Assembly: GCF_026540895.1 (NCBI RefSeq)
Contig: NZ_JALNUR010000002.1
Coordinates: forward strand, 62,001 to 126,000
Source: Sphingomonas sp. GM_Shp_1
GTDB taxonomy: Bacteria > Pseudomonadota > Alphaproteobacteria > Sphingomonadales > Sphingomonadaceae
Reading direction: 5' to 3'
DNA: 64,000 nucleotides
This document shows positions 54,240 to 62,276 of the stretch, piece after piece. The notes under the pieces were generated by a model, which had not been told where the DNA came from, did no database searches, and saw nothing but the letters and a program-made list of their open reading frames with translations. The position numbers and the translations under genes were made by a program. The first letter of the stretch is position 1. The number at the start of each line of letters is the position of its first letter.

Positions 54240-55040
54240 TCAGCGCGTGGCGCGCAATACCCTTTCCGCCAACCGGGCGTCGCCGCTGACCGACCCGGTG
54301 ATCGCCACACCGCCGTCAACGCTGACATGACCGACCAGCACCATCGGCGTTCCGGGGGCGGCATCGGTCGCGAAATCGACATGCCCGATGACCTCGGGCT
54401 CGGCCATCGCTTTGGCGGACGGCGGATTCCACAGGTCCTCGGCGGTCCCTTGCGCCACCGGTGCCGCCGGACGGCTCGCGGATTGAAGCAGCGCCGAATC
54501 TAGCGTCGCCTGCAACAGCGGATCGGCCAGCTCCTTCCAACTGACCACCCCGTGGACGAAATCGATCATCAGCCCGTTGGACGAATAGGGCAGCAGAATG
54601 CCACGATAGAGCGTCGTCCGCCCCCGTCCGTTGATGAACTCGGCCTCGAACCCCGCGGGGGCCTGATCGATCAGGATCCGGTCGCAATGCCCCGTCAGCC
54701 GGGCGAGCAGCGATCGTTCGGGAAGGTCGGCGACGCGCTTGACCGGTCCCGCCATGCCGCACTCCTCGCGCAGCGCCTGGCCGATATAGGCGATGGCCGG
54801 ATCGCGCCGGTCGCCGCGAAAGTCGAGCAGGACCGAATTGGCTGCGAAATCCCCCATCGCCTCGGATTCGAGCGCCCCGATCACCGGGAAGCGCGCATCC
54901 CCCAGCAGCGACGCCCAATGGTGATAAGCCCGCGCATGCAACCGCCGCTCGACCCCACCGAGGTCCAGAAGCACATCATCGCCTCGATCCGCCACGTCGC
55001 TCCCGACCGATGCGGTATCGGGGCGCGGGGCGCTGTTCAT
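54240..55040 (-). CDS. Protein with a probable PAS_5-type domain, function unknown
   Basis: A 266-residue soluble protein. Residues about 40-160 resemble the alphaproteobacterial PAS_5 family: HHWASLLGDARFPVIGALES, SVLLDFRGDRRDPAIAYIGQ, CDRILIDQAPAGFEAEFING and LYRGILLPYSSNGLMIDFVH, with the usual PAS end VVSWKE. The C-terminal 100 residues look disordered, apart from TPMVLVGHVSVDGGVAITGS. A sensory or interaction role is inferred. ATG 55040 follows AGGAAG; an ATG at 55058 is also possible. It sits next to the tRNA-Thr. Confidence 0.7.
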   Translation of the reverse strand: MNSAPRPDTASVGSDVADRGDDVLLDLGGVERRLHARAYHHWASLLGDARFPVIGALESEAMGDFAANSVLLDFRGDRRDPAIAYIGQALREECGMAGPVKRVADLPERSLLARLTGHCDRILIDQAPAGFEAEFINGRGRTTLYRGILLPYSSNGLMIDFVHGVVSWKELADPLLQATLDSALLQSASRPAAPVAQGTAEDLWNPPSAKAMAEPEVIGHVDFATDAAPGTPMVLVGHVSVDGGVAITGSVSGDARLAERVLRATR

Positions 55041-55178
55041 GACTGTCTTCCTGGCCATGCTCCGGTCATGCCCACCTATAGTTAACCCCGGGTAAAGATC
55101 GCAAAGACGCTTGCCAGCCCCCCAACGACCTGTTAAGCGCGCCCACCTCGACCGGATACCAGCCGGATCGATCGACGG

Positions 55179-55254
55179 GCCGCTTTAGCTCAGCTGGTAG
55201 AGCATCGCATTCGTAATGCGGGGGTCACAGGTTCGAGTCCTGTAAGCGGCACCA
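55179..55254 (+). tRNA. tRNA-Thr (anticodon CGT)
   Basis: A 76-nt tRNA with an encoded CCA end. The acceptor stem GCCGCTT pairs with AAGCGGC, the D arm is GCTC-8 nt-GAGC, the anticodon arm TCGCA-TTCGTAA-TGCGG has anticodon CGT, the variable loop is GGGTC, and the T arm is ACAGG-TTCGAGT-CCTGT. All stems close with only one G-T pair. An integrase gene follows 150 bp downstream, so the 3' half is the probable attachment site of the element. Confidence 0.97.
55232..55254 (+). other. Probable attachment site (tRNA-Thr 3' end) of the integrative element
   Basis: Elements with P4-type integrases usually recombine at the T-loop/acceptor 3' end of a tRNA gene and restore it. The segment from TTCGAGT to the CCA is the expected core. 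A second copy should lie at the far end of the element outside this window; that was not testable. Confidence 0.55.
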
Positions 55255-55341
55255 TCACGTCCCCGGAACAAACCTGGAAAACCGCAGAAATCTGCGGTAA
55301 AATGCCTCTCGGCGGTCCCGTGAAATCTCATTATGTTCCGC

Positions 55342-55404
55342 CGTGGCCCACTCAAAAGGGGCCACGAATCATGGGGCCACGAACGTTGCAGGAGGCGTGG
55401 CCCC
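55342..55404. promoter_or_regulatory. Four CGTGGCCC sites upstream of the integrase
   Basis: CGTGGCCCA (55342-55350), GGGGCCACG (55358-55366), GGGGCCACG (55373-55381) and CGTGGCCCC (55396-55404) are four 9-bp copies in the order forward, reverse, reverse, forward. The last abuts the integrase ATG. They may be integrase arm sites, excisionase sites or an autoregulatory operator. A separate hairpin, ACCGCAG-AAAT-CTGCGGT, lies at 55281-55298. Confidence 0.6.
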
Positions 55405-56622
55405 ATGCTTACGGTTGTGCAGATCCGGGCGCTGAAACCGGCAGAGCGTCCCTACAAGGTGGCCGATTCGGACGGCCTATATCTACTGGTGCAGCCATCC
55501 GGCGCCCTGCTCTGGCGCTTTCGCTACCGGTGCTGCGGCATCGAGCGCAAATTATCGCTGGGCAGTTTCCCCGATGTCACCTTGATGCAGGCGCGCCGGA
55601 AACGCGACGAGGCCAAGGCCGAACTCGATGACGGGATCGACCCTGTGGAGGAAAAGCGCCAGCGGCGGCTGAAGGCCGAACTGGCGGCGCAGACGACGTT
55701 CGCGCTCGTCGCCGGGGAATATATCGAGAAGATGGAGCGCGAGGGCCGTTCCCCCGCTACCATCAAGAAAGCGCGCTGGTTCCTCGAACTACTCGATGGC
55801 ATCGCCAAGCGTCCGATCGCGGCGATCACCCCGCATGAGCTTCTCGACGTGCTGAAGCGGGTCGAGCGTCGCGGGCATCATGAGACGGCGCTTCGGCTCC
55901 GCTCCTTCGCCGGCCGTGTCTTCCGCTATGGTTTCGCGACCCTGCGCACCGAGCGTAATCCAGCCGACATCCTGCGCGGCGCCCTTACTGTTCCCAGGGT
56001 CAAGCATCATGCGGCGATCGTCGAGCCCAAGAAAGTCGGCGACCTGCTGCGCGCAATAGACGGGTACACGGGCCGGCCCGAGACCCTGCATGCACTCAGG
56101 ATCGCGCCGCATGTCTTCCTGCGCCCGGGTGAGTTGCGGCAGGCGAAATGGAGCGAGATCGACTTCGCCGAAAAAGTCTGGCGCGTGCCGGCCGAGCGCA
56201 TGAAGATGAAGCAGCCGCATGCCGTACCCTTGTCGCGGCAGGTGCTGTTCCTTTTGCAGGATCTGCGGTCGCTGGCGCGGGACAGCGAATTCCTCTTCCC
56301 GGCGCTTCATACCACCAAGCGCTGCATCTCGGACAATACGCTGAACGTCGCGCTGCGCCGCCTGGGGTTCGAGAACGATGAGATGACCAGCCACGGCTTC
56401 CGCGCCATGGCCAGCACGCTCCTCAACGAGTCAGGGCTGTGGCATCCCGATGCCATCGAGCGCGCGCTGGCCCATGGCGAGAAGGACAAGGTGCGCGCCG
56501 CCTATCATCGCGGCGCGCACTGGGCGGAACGGGTGCGCATGGCGCAGTGGTGGTCGGATTATCTCGACCAACTCCGGATCGGCGGTGCCGTCATCAAGGG
56601 CAAGTTTCGCAAGCGAGCGTAG
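55405..56622 (+). CDS. Tyrosine-type integrase (P4-like, DUF4102 N-terminal domain)
   Basis: A 405-residue site-specific recombinase. The N-terminal DUF4102 domain is VADSDGLYLLVQPSGALLWR, then GIERKLSLGSFPDVTLMQAR; the core-binding SAM-like domain is SPATIKKARWFLELLDGIAK. The catalytic residues lie in FLRPGELRQAKW (Arg, near 240), SHGFRAMASTLLNE (His-x-x-Arg, near 330) and AAYHRGAHW (Tyr nucleophile, near 367). ATG 55405 has AGGAGG nine bases upstream; an ATG at 55333 would add 24 residues rich in Arg. It is adjacent to tRNA-Thr, its likely target. Confidence 0.95.
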   Translation: MLTVVQIRALKPAERPYKVADSDGLYLLVQPSGALLWRFRYRCCGIERKLSLGSFPDVTLMQARRKRDEAKAELDDGIDPVEEKRQRRLKAELAAQTTFALVAGEYIEKMEREGRSPATIKKARWFLELLDGIAKRPIAAITPHELLDVLKRVERRGHHETALRLRSFAGRVFRYGFATLRTERNPADILRGALTVPRVKHHAAIVEPKKVGDLLRAIDGYTGRPETLHALRIAPHVFLRPGELRQAKWSEIDFAEKVWRVPAERMKMKQPHAVPLSRQVLFLLQDLRSLARDSEFLFPALHTTKRCISDNTLNVALRRLGFENDEMTSHGFRAMASTLLNESGLWHPDAIERALAHGEKDKVRAAYHRGAHWAERVRMAQWWSDYLDQLRIGGAVIKGKFRKRA

Positions 56623-56653
56623 GACTTGCTACGCCTGCCATGCGATGATGGCG

Positions 56654-56854
56654 TCATTTCGCAGGATCGTAGGAAGCGGGATTGCGCATCCACTCGTCGA
56701 TGGCCGATGCACGCCAACCTATGCAGCGGGTGCTGAGCTGAGTGCTCCTTGGAAAGGTGCCGTCGGCCATCTTGCGATATAGGGTGGAACGGCAAAGTCC
56801 TGTCTGCGCCAGGACGGCGTTCAGACGGAGAAAGCGGTCAGGATTAGCGGACAT
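56654..56854 (-). CDS. AlpA-like HTH regulator/excisionase
   Basis: A 66-residue MerR-like winged-helix protein: MSANPDRFLRLNAVLAQTGL, CRSTLYRKMADGTFPRS as the recognition unit, then RCIGWRASAIDEWMRNPAS, typical of AlpA proteins that control or assist integrase in P4-type elements. ATG 56854 is preferred; 56863 would add three residues. It is convergent with the integrase gene, 31 bp apart. Confidence 0.88.
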   Translation of the reverse strand: MSANPDRFLRLNAVLAQTGLCRSTLYRKMADGTFPRSTQLSTRCIGWRASAIDEWMRNPASYDPAK

Positions 56855-56863
56855 GGGTACCAC

Positions 56864-57267
56864 CTTTCGGTTTTTGCGGTTGGGAACCGCTAAGGTCCTG
56901 TTTCCCCGCTAAGTGGAGTAGATCCTCTTTGGGTCCTCCGGGGTGCTCGCGAGGGACATTCGCTACCGTCTCTCACGATGCTGCAGGAACGGCATCGACG
57001 CCGCTGGCGTGGTGCCAAGCTGCTCCGTCTGGATCCATTCTGTTTTGTGACCCGAGGCAAAGAGCGCGAGTGTCGCAATGCTTGGTGGATATCGACGGCG
57101 CCCCACCCAAATCTGCGCAAGGGCGTGAAGGCAAGGCTGGCAAACGTTGGAATCGCGCGCGTTACATGTCGTCGTCCAACCATGCTGACGAGAATAGCTC
57201 TTCCCCGCCTCTGGCCGCTACCCTCGCGGACGCCCGATATAGCCCAGCGTCCTTAACGTTGATAATG
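56864..57267. other. Intergenic stretch without a recognisable gene
   Basis: About 400 bp between the AlpA-like gene and the hipB operators. Open frames of 92 to 117 codons exist on both strands, but they lack ribosome-binding sites, show no family motif and have biased composition (many Arg and Pro). The segment probably holds the divergent promoters of alpA and hipB and perhaps a decayed gene. Confidence 0.5.
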
Positions 57268-57334
57268 CCCCACAGGGTATAAATACACAATACACCCTTC
57301 AAGGTATATCGCTAGTTTATCCCTTATAGGGTAT
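57268..57334. promoter_or_regulatory. Three repeated operator-like sites upstream of hipB
   Basis: CCC-CACA-GGGTAT (57268-57280), CCC-TTCA-AGGTAT (57295-57307) and CCC-TTATA-GGGTAT (57321-57334) start 27 and 26 bp apart. The third contains the perfect CCCT-TAT-AGGG. E. coli HipB binds several spaced TATCC-type operators (known), so these are the likely HipB/HipAB sites, although the consensus differs. Confidence 0.65.
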
Positions 57335-57357
57335 GCCGTCACTGAAAGGCGTCTCCC

Positions 57358-57606
57358 GTGGCCCATATTGCTCGCTCTCCCAAACAGCTCGGTGCGCTCA
57401 TCCATAACGCGCGGACCAAGCGCAACCTCACCCAGCAGGCTCTGGCGGCCTTGGTTGGCACCGGGCAGAAGACGATCTCCCGCATCGAAAGCGGGCAGAC
57501 GGGTACGAAGCTCGACACCCTGTTCGGTATCCTGGCAGCGCTCGACCTCGACATGCAGATCGCACCGCGCAGCAAGGGCAGCGCTGACCTGAGCGAAATC
57601 TTCTGA
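57358..57606 (+). CDS. hipB: HipB-type antitoxin, XRE-family DNA-binding protein
   Basis: An 82-residue repressor. The HTH is at about residues 25-47 (LTQQALAALVGTGQKTISRI), followed by ESGQTGTKLDTLFGILAALD, as in HipB. The start is GTG 57358. The stop is 2 bp before hipA. It should bind the repeated sites upstream and inhibit HipA. Confidence 0.92.
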   Translation: MAHIARSPKQLGALIHNARTKRNLTQQALAALVGTGQKTISRIESGQTGTKLDTLFGILAALDLDMQIAPRSKGSADLSEIF

Positions 57607-57608
57607 CA

Positions 57609-58940
57609 ATGGCACGCCGCAAGACCCACGTTCCCCTGAACGTGCTGATCAATAATCGCCTCGTCGGCCGCCTCGAGAAGGAAACGAGCGGCGCCGTATC
57701 GTTCCGCTATGATCAGAGCTGGCTCGAGTGGGAGCACGCATTTGCGGCCTCGCTGTCACTGCCGCTTCGTGCAACCACCTATCGCGGCGCGCCGGTACTC
57801 GCCGTTTTCGACAACCTGCTTCCCGACAGCGTAGATATCCGACGCCGCGTGGCGGAGCGCACGGGTGCCGAAGGTACCGATCCGTACAGTCTCTTGGCCC
57901 GCACCGGCCGGGATTGTGTCGGTGCGATGCAGTTCCTGCCCGACGGTGAGGCCATCGACGCCATAGGCGATATACGGGGCGAAGCTTTGAGCGACGAGGA
58001 TATCGAACACCTCCTCGACAATCTCAAAGGTGCGCCGCTCGGGATCGATCCTGGCCAGGAATTCCGAATCTCGATCGCGGGTGCGCAGGAGAAGACCGCG
58101 CTGCGGCGCCACGACGGCCAGTGGCTGCGTCCAATCGGAACGACTCCGACAACGCATATCCTAAAGCCTCAGCTCGGCGAGATTCCGACCTCGACCGGCA
58201 CGGTCGACATTACCGCCAGTGTCGACAACGAGCATTACTGCCTGGCGCTGCTGGGTGCCTTCGGCTTGCCGGTCGCGAAAACCGAGATCGTCACCTTCGG
58301 AGCGCGGCGCGCGCTGGTCGTAGAGCGGTTCGATCGCCGATGGCTCGCCGATGGCCGACTGCTGCGCGTTCCGCAGGAAGACTGCTGTCAGGCACTCGGC
58401 GTGCCATCCTCCCAGAAATACCAAAGCGAAGGTGGTCCCGCCGCGGCGGACATCATAAGACTGCTCGGCGGTAGCGACGATCCGACCGAGGATCAGGCGA
58501 CATTCCTGTCGAGCCAGATCATCTTCTGGCTCATCGGCGCGACCGACGGACATGCGAAAAACTTCAGCCTCTTCCTGCGTCCGGGCGGCGGCTTCAAGCT
58601 GACGCCCTTCTACGATGTCCTGAGCGTCCAGGATGCTGTCGATCGCGGACAGTTGGCACAGAAGAGTTTCCGGTTGGCAATGTCGGCGGGCACCAGCCGC
58701 CATTACCAGGTCGAGGAAGTCCTGGGCCGGCACTTCGTCCAGACCGCGAGAGCCGCGGGTATCGGCCCGACCATTATCGACAAGGTCATCACCGACATTC
58801 GCAAAAAAGCCGTCACGGCCGCGGACGTCGCGCGGGAAGCAATGCCGGACGACTTCGCCGACGACGTCCATGCCAGCGTAAGCCGCGCGATCGCCGATCG
58901 TCTGGCACGTCTCGACACGGCGTTTACGGAGCTAAGCTAG
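57609..58940 (+). CDS. hipA: HipA-type toxin, Ser/Thr kinase fold
   Basis: A 443-residue kinase. In E. coli HipA phosphorylates glutamyl-tRNA synthetase and causes persistence. Here the autophosphorylation loop SIAGAQEKTAL (Ser155), the ATP-binding THILKP (Lys186), the catalytic ATDGHAKNFS (Asp313) and FYDVLS (Asp336) are all present, with the N-terminal couple domain VFDNLLPDSVDIRRRVAE. The length is complete, so it should be active. Its TAG stop shares bases with the stop of the convergent HTH gene. Confidence 0.94.
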   Translation: MARRKTHVPLNVLINNRLVGRLEKETSGAVSFRYDQSWLEWEHAFAASLSLPLRATTYRGAPVLAVFDNLLPDSVDIRRRVAERTGAEGTDPYSLLARTGRDCVGAMQFLPDGEAIDAIGDIRGEALSDEDIEHLLDNLKGAPLGIDPGQEFRISIAGAQEKTALRRHDGQWLRPIGTTPTTHILKPQLGEIPTSTGTVDITASVDNEHYCLALLGAFGLPVAKTEIVTFGARRALVVERFDRRWLADGRLLRVPQEDCCQALGVPSSQKYQSEGGPAAADIIRLLGGSDDPTEDQATFLSSQIIFWLIGATDGHAKNFSLFLRPGGGFKLTPFYDVLSVQDAVDRGQLAQKSFRLAMSAGTSRHYQVEEVLGRHFVQTARAAGIGPTIIDKVITDIRKKAVTAADVAREAMPDDFADDVHASVSRAIADRLARLDTAFTELS

Positions 58941-59170
58941 TCGCGTTGCAAAACATGTCCGGCATGCCCCTCTCCGCCATCCTCATTGTCGGTCAACCGC
59001 TTGAGGCTGCGATACTGGACCAGCGTGGCACGGCCGACCTTCGTCGTCTCGAGGTCGCCCGACTGGATGAGCTCGTAGATCCGCGAGCGGCTGAGGCCGG
59101 TGATACGAACCGCCGTTGCCACGCGGACCGTCAGCGGCTTGATCTTCCTTTCCCATGCCCGCTCGATCAT
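58937..59170 (-). CDS. Helix-turn-helix (excisionase/MerR-like) protein
   Basis: A 77-residue protein with one winged-HTH domain: VRVATAVRITGLSRSRIYEL, then IQSGDLETTKVGRATLVQYR. This is the DNA-binding domain often found after trbI-DUF2274 in alphaproteobacterial ICEs, where it may regulate transfer or act as an excisionase. The start overlaps the DUF2274 stop by 4 bp. Its stop and that of hipA overlap on the palindrome CTAG. Confidence 0.88.
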   Translation of the reverse strand: MIERAWERKIKPLTVRVATAVRITGLSRSRIYELIQSGDLETTKVGRATLVQYRSLKRLTDNEDGGEGHAGHVLQRD

Positions 59171-59397
59171 GTCTGCCCCCGTACTCGCGCGTCGCGCTTG
59201 CGCACGAACGCCCGATCGCTCTCCAGAAAGGCCGACAACATCGCGGGGATCAATTCGGTGACCGGCTCCTCAATGCCGTAGGTCGAGGCATAGGCCGCAG
59301 CATAGGCCTGCAACGACGACTGGAGGTCCGGCGTGATGGTGATGGCCAGCTTGACCGGCGTGCGGTCGGGCAGCTTGCCGAGCTTGAGATCGGCCAT
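59167..59397 (-). CDS. DUF2274 domain-containing protein
   Basis: A 76-residue protein. KLGKLPDRTPVKLAITITPD, then LQSSLQAYAAAYASTYG and LIPAMLSAFLESDRAFVRKR is the DUF2274 pattern, which looks like a ribbon-helix-helix-type fold. It always travels with trb operons in ICEs; its function is unknown. It lies 1 bp after trbI and overlaps the HTH gene by 4 bp. Confidence 0.9.
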   Translation of the reverse strand: MADLKLGKLPDRTPVKLAITITPDLQSSLQAYAAAYASTYGIEEPVTELIPAMLSAFLESDRAFVRKRDARVRGQT

Positions 59398-59398
59398 G

Positions 59399-60625
59399 TC
59401 AGCTTGTCCTTCTCGGATAAGGGGCGAGGATGAGATCGTGGGTCACCAGCAAGCGGACCGGCGCCCCGGGACGGATCGTGACCGTCGGCTGGACGTCGAG
59501 GTTGCGCTGGGTAATCTGGTCGCCGGCCCGCGCAACGTTCATCTGGGCGGACTGGCGGATCGCCTGCACGAGGTCGCTTCCGCCGGAGATCGACAGCTCG
59601 GAACCGACGCCGAGCATGGTCGCGATCGCGACACCCTTGAGCAGCGTCCATGTGTGGAAATCGACCCGGTCGGCAAGCCCGGCATAGCCTTCCGGGTCGG
59701 TGGCAGGCATGTTGTCGAGCCGCACCGAGCTGCCGTCGGGCAGGATCAGCCTTTGCCAGATCACCAGCGCACGGCGCTGCCCGAACGCGACGACGCTGTC
59801 ATACTTGCCGATCAGCCGGGCACCCTGTGGTACGAGCAGGATCGTCCCCGTGACGGTATCGAACACGTTCTGGGTGACCTGCGCGGTGACCATGCCGGGC
59901 AAGTCGGAACTCAAGCCGGTGATGAGGCTTGCCGCGATCACGCTGCCCGCCAGCAGGCTGTTGGGCGAAGCAGGAGTGACGAGGGCGCCGACGTTGAGAT
60001 CGCCGCCCGTGTCTCTGGCCGCGGCGAACTGCTCCTTGCGCGTCCCCGTCGCCGTCGCAGGGATGGCATCAGGGACTTCGGGGCCGACGGGGGAAGCAGG
60101 GGTGACCATGCTATGGCCGGTCGTGACCTGCGCCATCAGGCCCGATTCTCGCGCCGCCTTGAGGTCGGCCATCCGCTGCTGCCGTGCTGCCGCGACCGTA
60201 TCGACGGACGGAGGGGCAACGGTCGCTTCGGCCCGTTCCTGTGCGCGAAGGATTGGCCGGCCAAGGTCGCCGGGAAGCGGTGGGCCGAGCCTGGGCGCAT
60301 CGCCATAGCTGGCCGGGAGGCCAGAGAGTGCGTCGGCGGCGGGCTTTGCCATCGGCTGAGACAATTCGCTGTCCTGCGCGACGTGCCGGAAGACCTGCGG
60401 CTTCAACGCCATCCAGGCGATACCCATCAGGCTGGCCGAGCCCAGTGCGGCGATGCCCATGATCGCACCCTTGCGGAAGCGGATCGCGCGTGCCGGACGG
60501 GAACGGATGGCCAATGTCTCCGGGTCGACCTTCGGCGGCTGGGCGGGCGCCTCGGGTGCGGGCGCGTCGAGCATGGCTTCGGCGGGCGAAGGTGCGTCTG
60601 ACGAAGGTTCGGCAATCTCGGTCAT
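59399..60625 (-). CDS. trbI: Conjugal transfer protein TrbI (VirB10-like)
   Basis: A 408-residue scaffold protein that spans inner and outer membranes of the mating channel. A Pro-rich cytoplasmic part is followed by one membrane helix (about residues 54-72, IMGIAALGSASLMGIAWMAL), a Pro-rich periplasmic linker, and the VirB10 C-terminal barrel with AGSVIAASLITGLSSDLPGM, VTGTILLVPQGARLIGKYDS and LILPDGSSVRLDNMPATDP. It overlaps trbG by 4 bp. Confidence 0.95.
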   Translation of the reverse strand: MTEIAEPSSDAPSPAEAMLDAPAPEAPAQPPKVDPETLAIRSRPARAIRFRKGAIMGIAALGSASLMGIAWMALKPQVFRHVAQDSELSQPMAKPAADALSGLPASYGDAPRLGPPLPGDLGRPILRAQERAEATVAPPSVDTVAAARQQRMADLKAARESGLMAQVTTGHSMVTPASPVGPEVPDAIPATATGTRKEQFAAARDTGGDLNVGALVTPASPNSLLAGSVIAASLITGLSSDLPGMVTAQVTQNVFDTVTGTILLVPQGARLIGKYDSVVAFGQRRALVIWQRLILPDGSSVRLDNMPATDPEGYAGLADRVDFHTWTLLKGVAIATMLGVGSELSISGGSDLVQAIRQSAQMNVARAGDQITQRNLDVQPTVTIRPGAPVRLLVTHDLILAPYPRRTS

Positions 60626-61458
60626 GCCCCCCTCCGCTGAGCGGATGGCCCGATCCTGTCGATGCGGACGACCTGCTGCTTCTTCAAGCCGAGCCGGAGT
60701 TCGGCCGCGTCGAAGATACGGTCGACGACATAGAAGCGGTCGCGCAGCCGGTAATTGACCAGTTCCACCTTCCCATCTGGGCCGACGACGAAAAGGGGCG
60801 GTGCATCACCATTGGCCAGCGAAGCCGCAAACTCGACATAGGTCCTTGTCCCGTCGTCGAACACGCGCAGCGGCCGCCATGGCGGGCGGTCGCCGCTGAT
60901 CGCGTAGTTGAAATGCAGCTGCTCGACCGCCAGCCCCGTCGCCCCCGGTGGCGCAGCCTGCGCGGCTTCCGCCTTGCGTCGCACGGCCAGCAGCTCGTCC
61001 TGCGGATAGGTCCAGCGCAGCGAGGACAGCGCCGTTGCCGGGGTGCTGGCGAGCCTGAGATGATAGGCGCGCCGGTCGGTCGTGATGACCAGGTTGGTGA
61101 GGAGGCCTGCGGAGACCGGCTTGACCAGCACGTGCGTCTGCTTGCCGTCGCCCGAACCGCTCGTCGTATCGCCGATCACCCAGCGGGCGGTATCGCCGCT
61201 CGCGACCGCCACGAGGGTCTCGCCGGGCTGGAGCGCAATGTCCGTTACCAGCCCCGGCGCGGTATAGACTTGATAGATCGTGCCGTCGCTGAACGGATAG
61301 ACCTGCGCGCCGCTGACGAACCCGTTCGCTGCCGGCTCGACCGTGGCGTTCCGTGTCGCGGACCGCACCGTCTTGAGCCGTGCCGCGGTGCGATCCTGCG
61401 CCCACGCGGGGCCGGCCAGGACCATGGTGGCGATGGCCGGCAAGATGACGGATTTCAT
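60622..61458 (-). CDS. trbG: Conjugal transfer protein TrbG (VirB9-like)
   Basis: A 278-residue outer-membrane-complex protein. A signal peptide (MKSVILPAIATMVLAGPAWA) is followed by VYPFSDGTIYQVYTAPGLVT, DIALQPGETLVAVASGDTAR and the C-terminal VirB9 domain with LHFNYAISGDRPPWRPLRVF, then DGKVELVNYRLRDRFYVVDR. The 4-bp overlaps with trbI and trbF indicate one operon. Confidence 0.95.
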   Translation of the reverse strand: MKSVILPAIATMVLAGPAWAQDRTAARLKTVRSATRNATVEPAANGFVSGAQVYPFSDGTIYQVYTAPGLVTDIALQPGETLVAVASGDTARWVIGDTTSGSGDGKQTHVLVKPVSAGLLTNLVITTDRRAYHLRLASTPATALSSLRWTYPQDELLAVRRKAEAAQAAPPGATGLAVEQLHFNYAISGDRPPWRPLRVFDDGTRTYVEFAASLANGDAPPLFVVGPDGKVELVNYRLRDRFYVVDRIFDAAELRLGLKKQQVVRIDRIGPSAQRRGA

Positions 61459-62273
61459 GGGTTCTTCTCCTGTGAGTTGGACAGGCTCACCGCGCCGGAT
61501 CGGGCGCCGAGTGAAGGATCGAGCGGTGATCCGAATGGAAGGTTCGCCGGCGACCGGGTGGCGGGGCGTGGGGATGGCGACGATGGCGCGGTGTCCAGTT
61601 CGCGGCTCCAGTCGATCGCGTCGACATAGATGCCGAGCGGGTTCTTGCGCAGCACATCGGCCGATGTCGGCGCGCGCATGACGATGCTGAGGATCGCCGT
61701 CCAGCGCTGGACGCCGGCCTGGCTGCCGCGCTCGAACATGGTCTCGGTCCATTTGACCTGGAACGACGTGTCGGACGCGCGAACGACGCTCGTGACCTGC
61801 ACCGACACCGTCCGGTCGCCGACCTGGGCAAAGGGCGCTGCCGACCGGGCATATTCCCCCAGGAACTGGGCCCCGCGCTGGGTTGCGAAATCATAGGCCT
61901 CGAGCCAGTCGCGGCGCAGCAGCACCGGGTCGAGCGACACCGAGCGGATGTTGGTGATGAATCGCGACAGGTGCCACGCCACCTGCGGGTCGGTCGGCCG
62001 GTATGCGACGTCGGCCGGCTGGACGGAGCGCGCCTCGCCGAGCTTGTCGACCTCGACGACATAGGGCGTGACGCGGCTCTGCATCGATTGCCAGGCAAGG
62101 GCTGCCGACGTGCCTGCGGTCAGGAACAGGCAGCCGAACGCCATCAGCCGCCAGTTGCGCGCCTGCACGCGCGCCGAGCCGATCCGCTCGTCCCACAGCT
62201 GCCCGGCACGCTGGTAGGGTGTCTCGGGCGGCGGCGTTCGCCCGTAGCGCTGCACGCTTCGCTTGAAGACCAT
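61455..62273 (-). CDS. trbF: Conjugal transfer protein TrbF (VirB8-like)
   Basis: A 272-residue inner-membrane assembly factor. There is one membrane helix (LMAFGCLFLTAGTSAALAWQ, about residues 43-62) and a periplasmic VirB8 domain (RVTPYVVEVDKLGEARSVQP, WHLSRFITNIRSVSLDPVLL, FQVKWTETMFERG). The C-terminal 40 residues are Ser/Pro-rich, longer than usual. It overlaps trbG by 4 bp and follows trbL by 3 bp. Confidence 0.94.
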   Translation of the reverse strand: MVFKRSVQRYGRTPPPETPYQRAGQLWDERIGSARVQARNWRLMAFGCLFLTAGTSAALAWQSMQSRVTPYVVEVDKLGEARSVQPADVAYRPTDPQVAWHLSRFITNIRSVSLDPVLLRRDWLEAYDFATQRGAQFLGEYARSAAPFAQVGDRTVSVQVTSVVRASDTSFQVKWTETMFERGSQAGVQRWTAILSIVMRAPTSADVLRKNPLGIYVDAIDWSRELDTAPSSPSPRPATRSPANLPFGSPLDPSLGARSGAVSLSNSQEKNP

Positions 62274-62276
62274 GGT

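Noticed and set aside
56978..57256. A 92-codon open frame between alpA and hipB
   Set aside because: No ribosome-binding site, no motif, Arg/Pro-biased composition, and a competing frame on the other strand.
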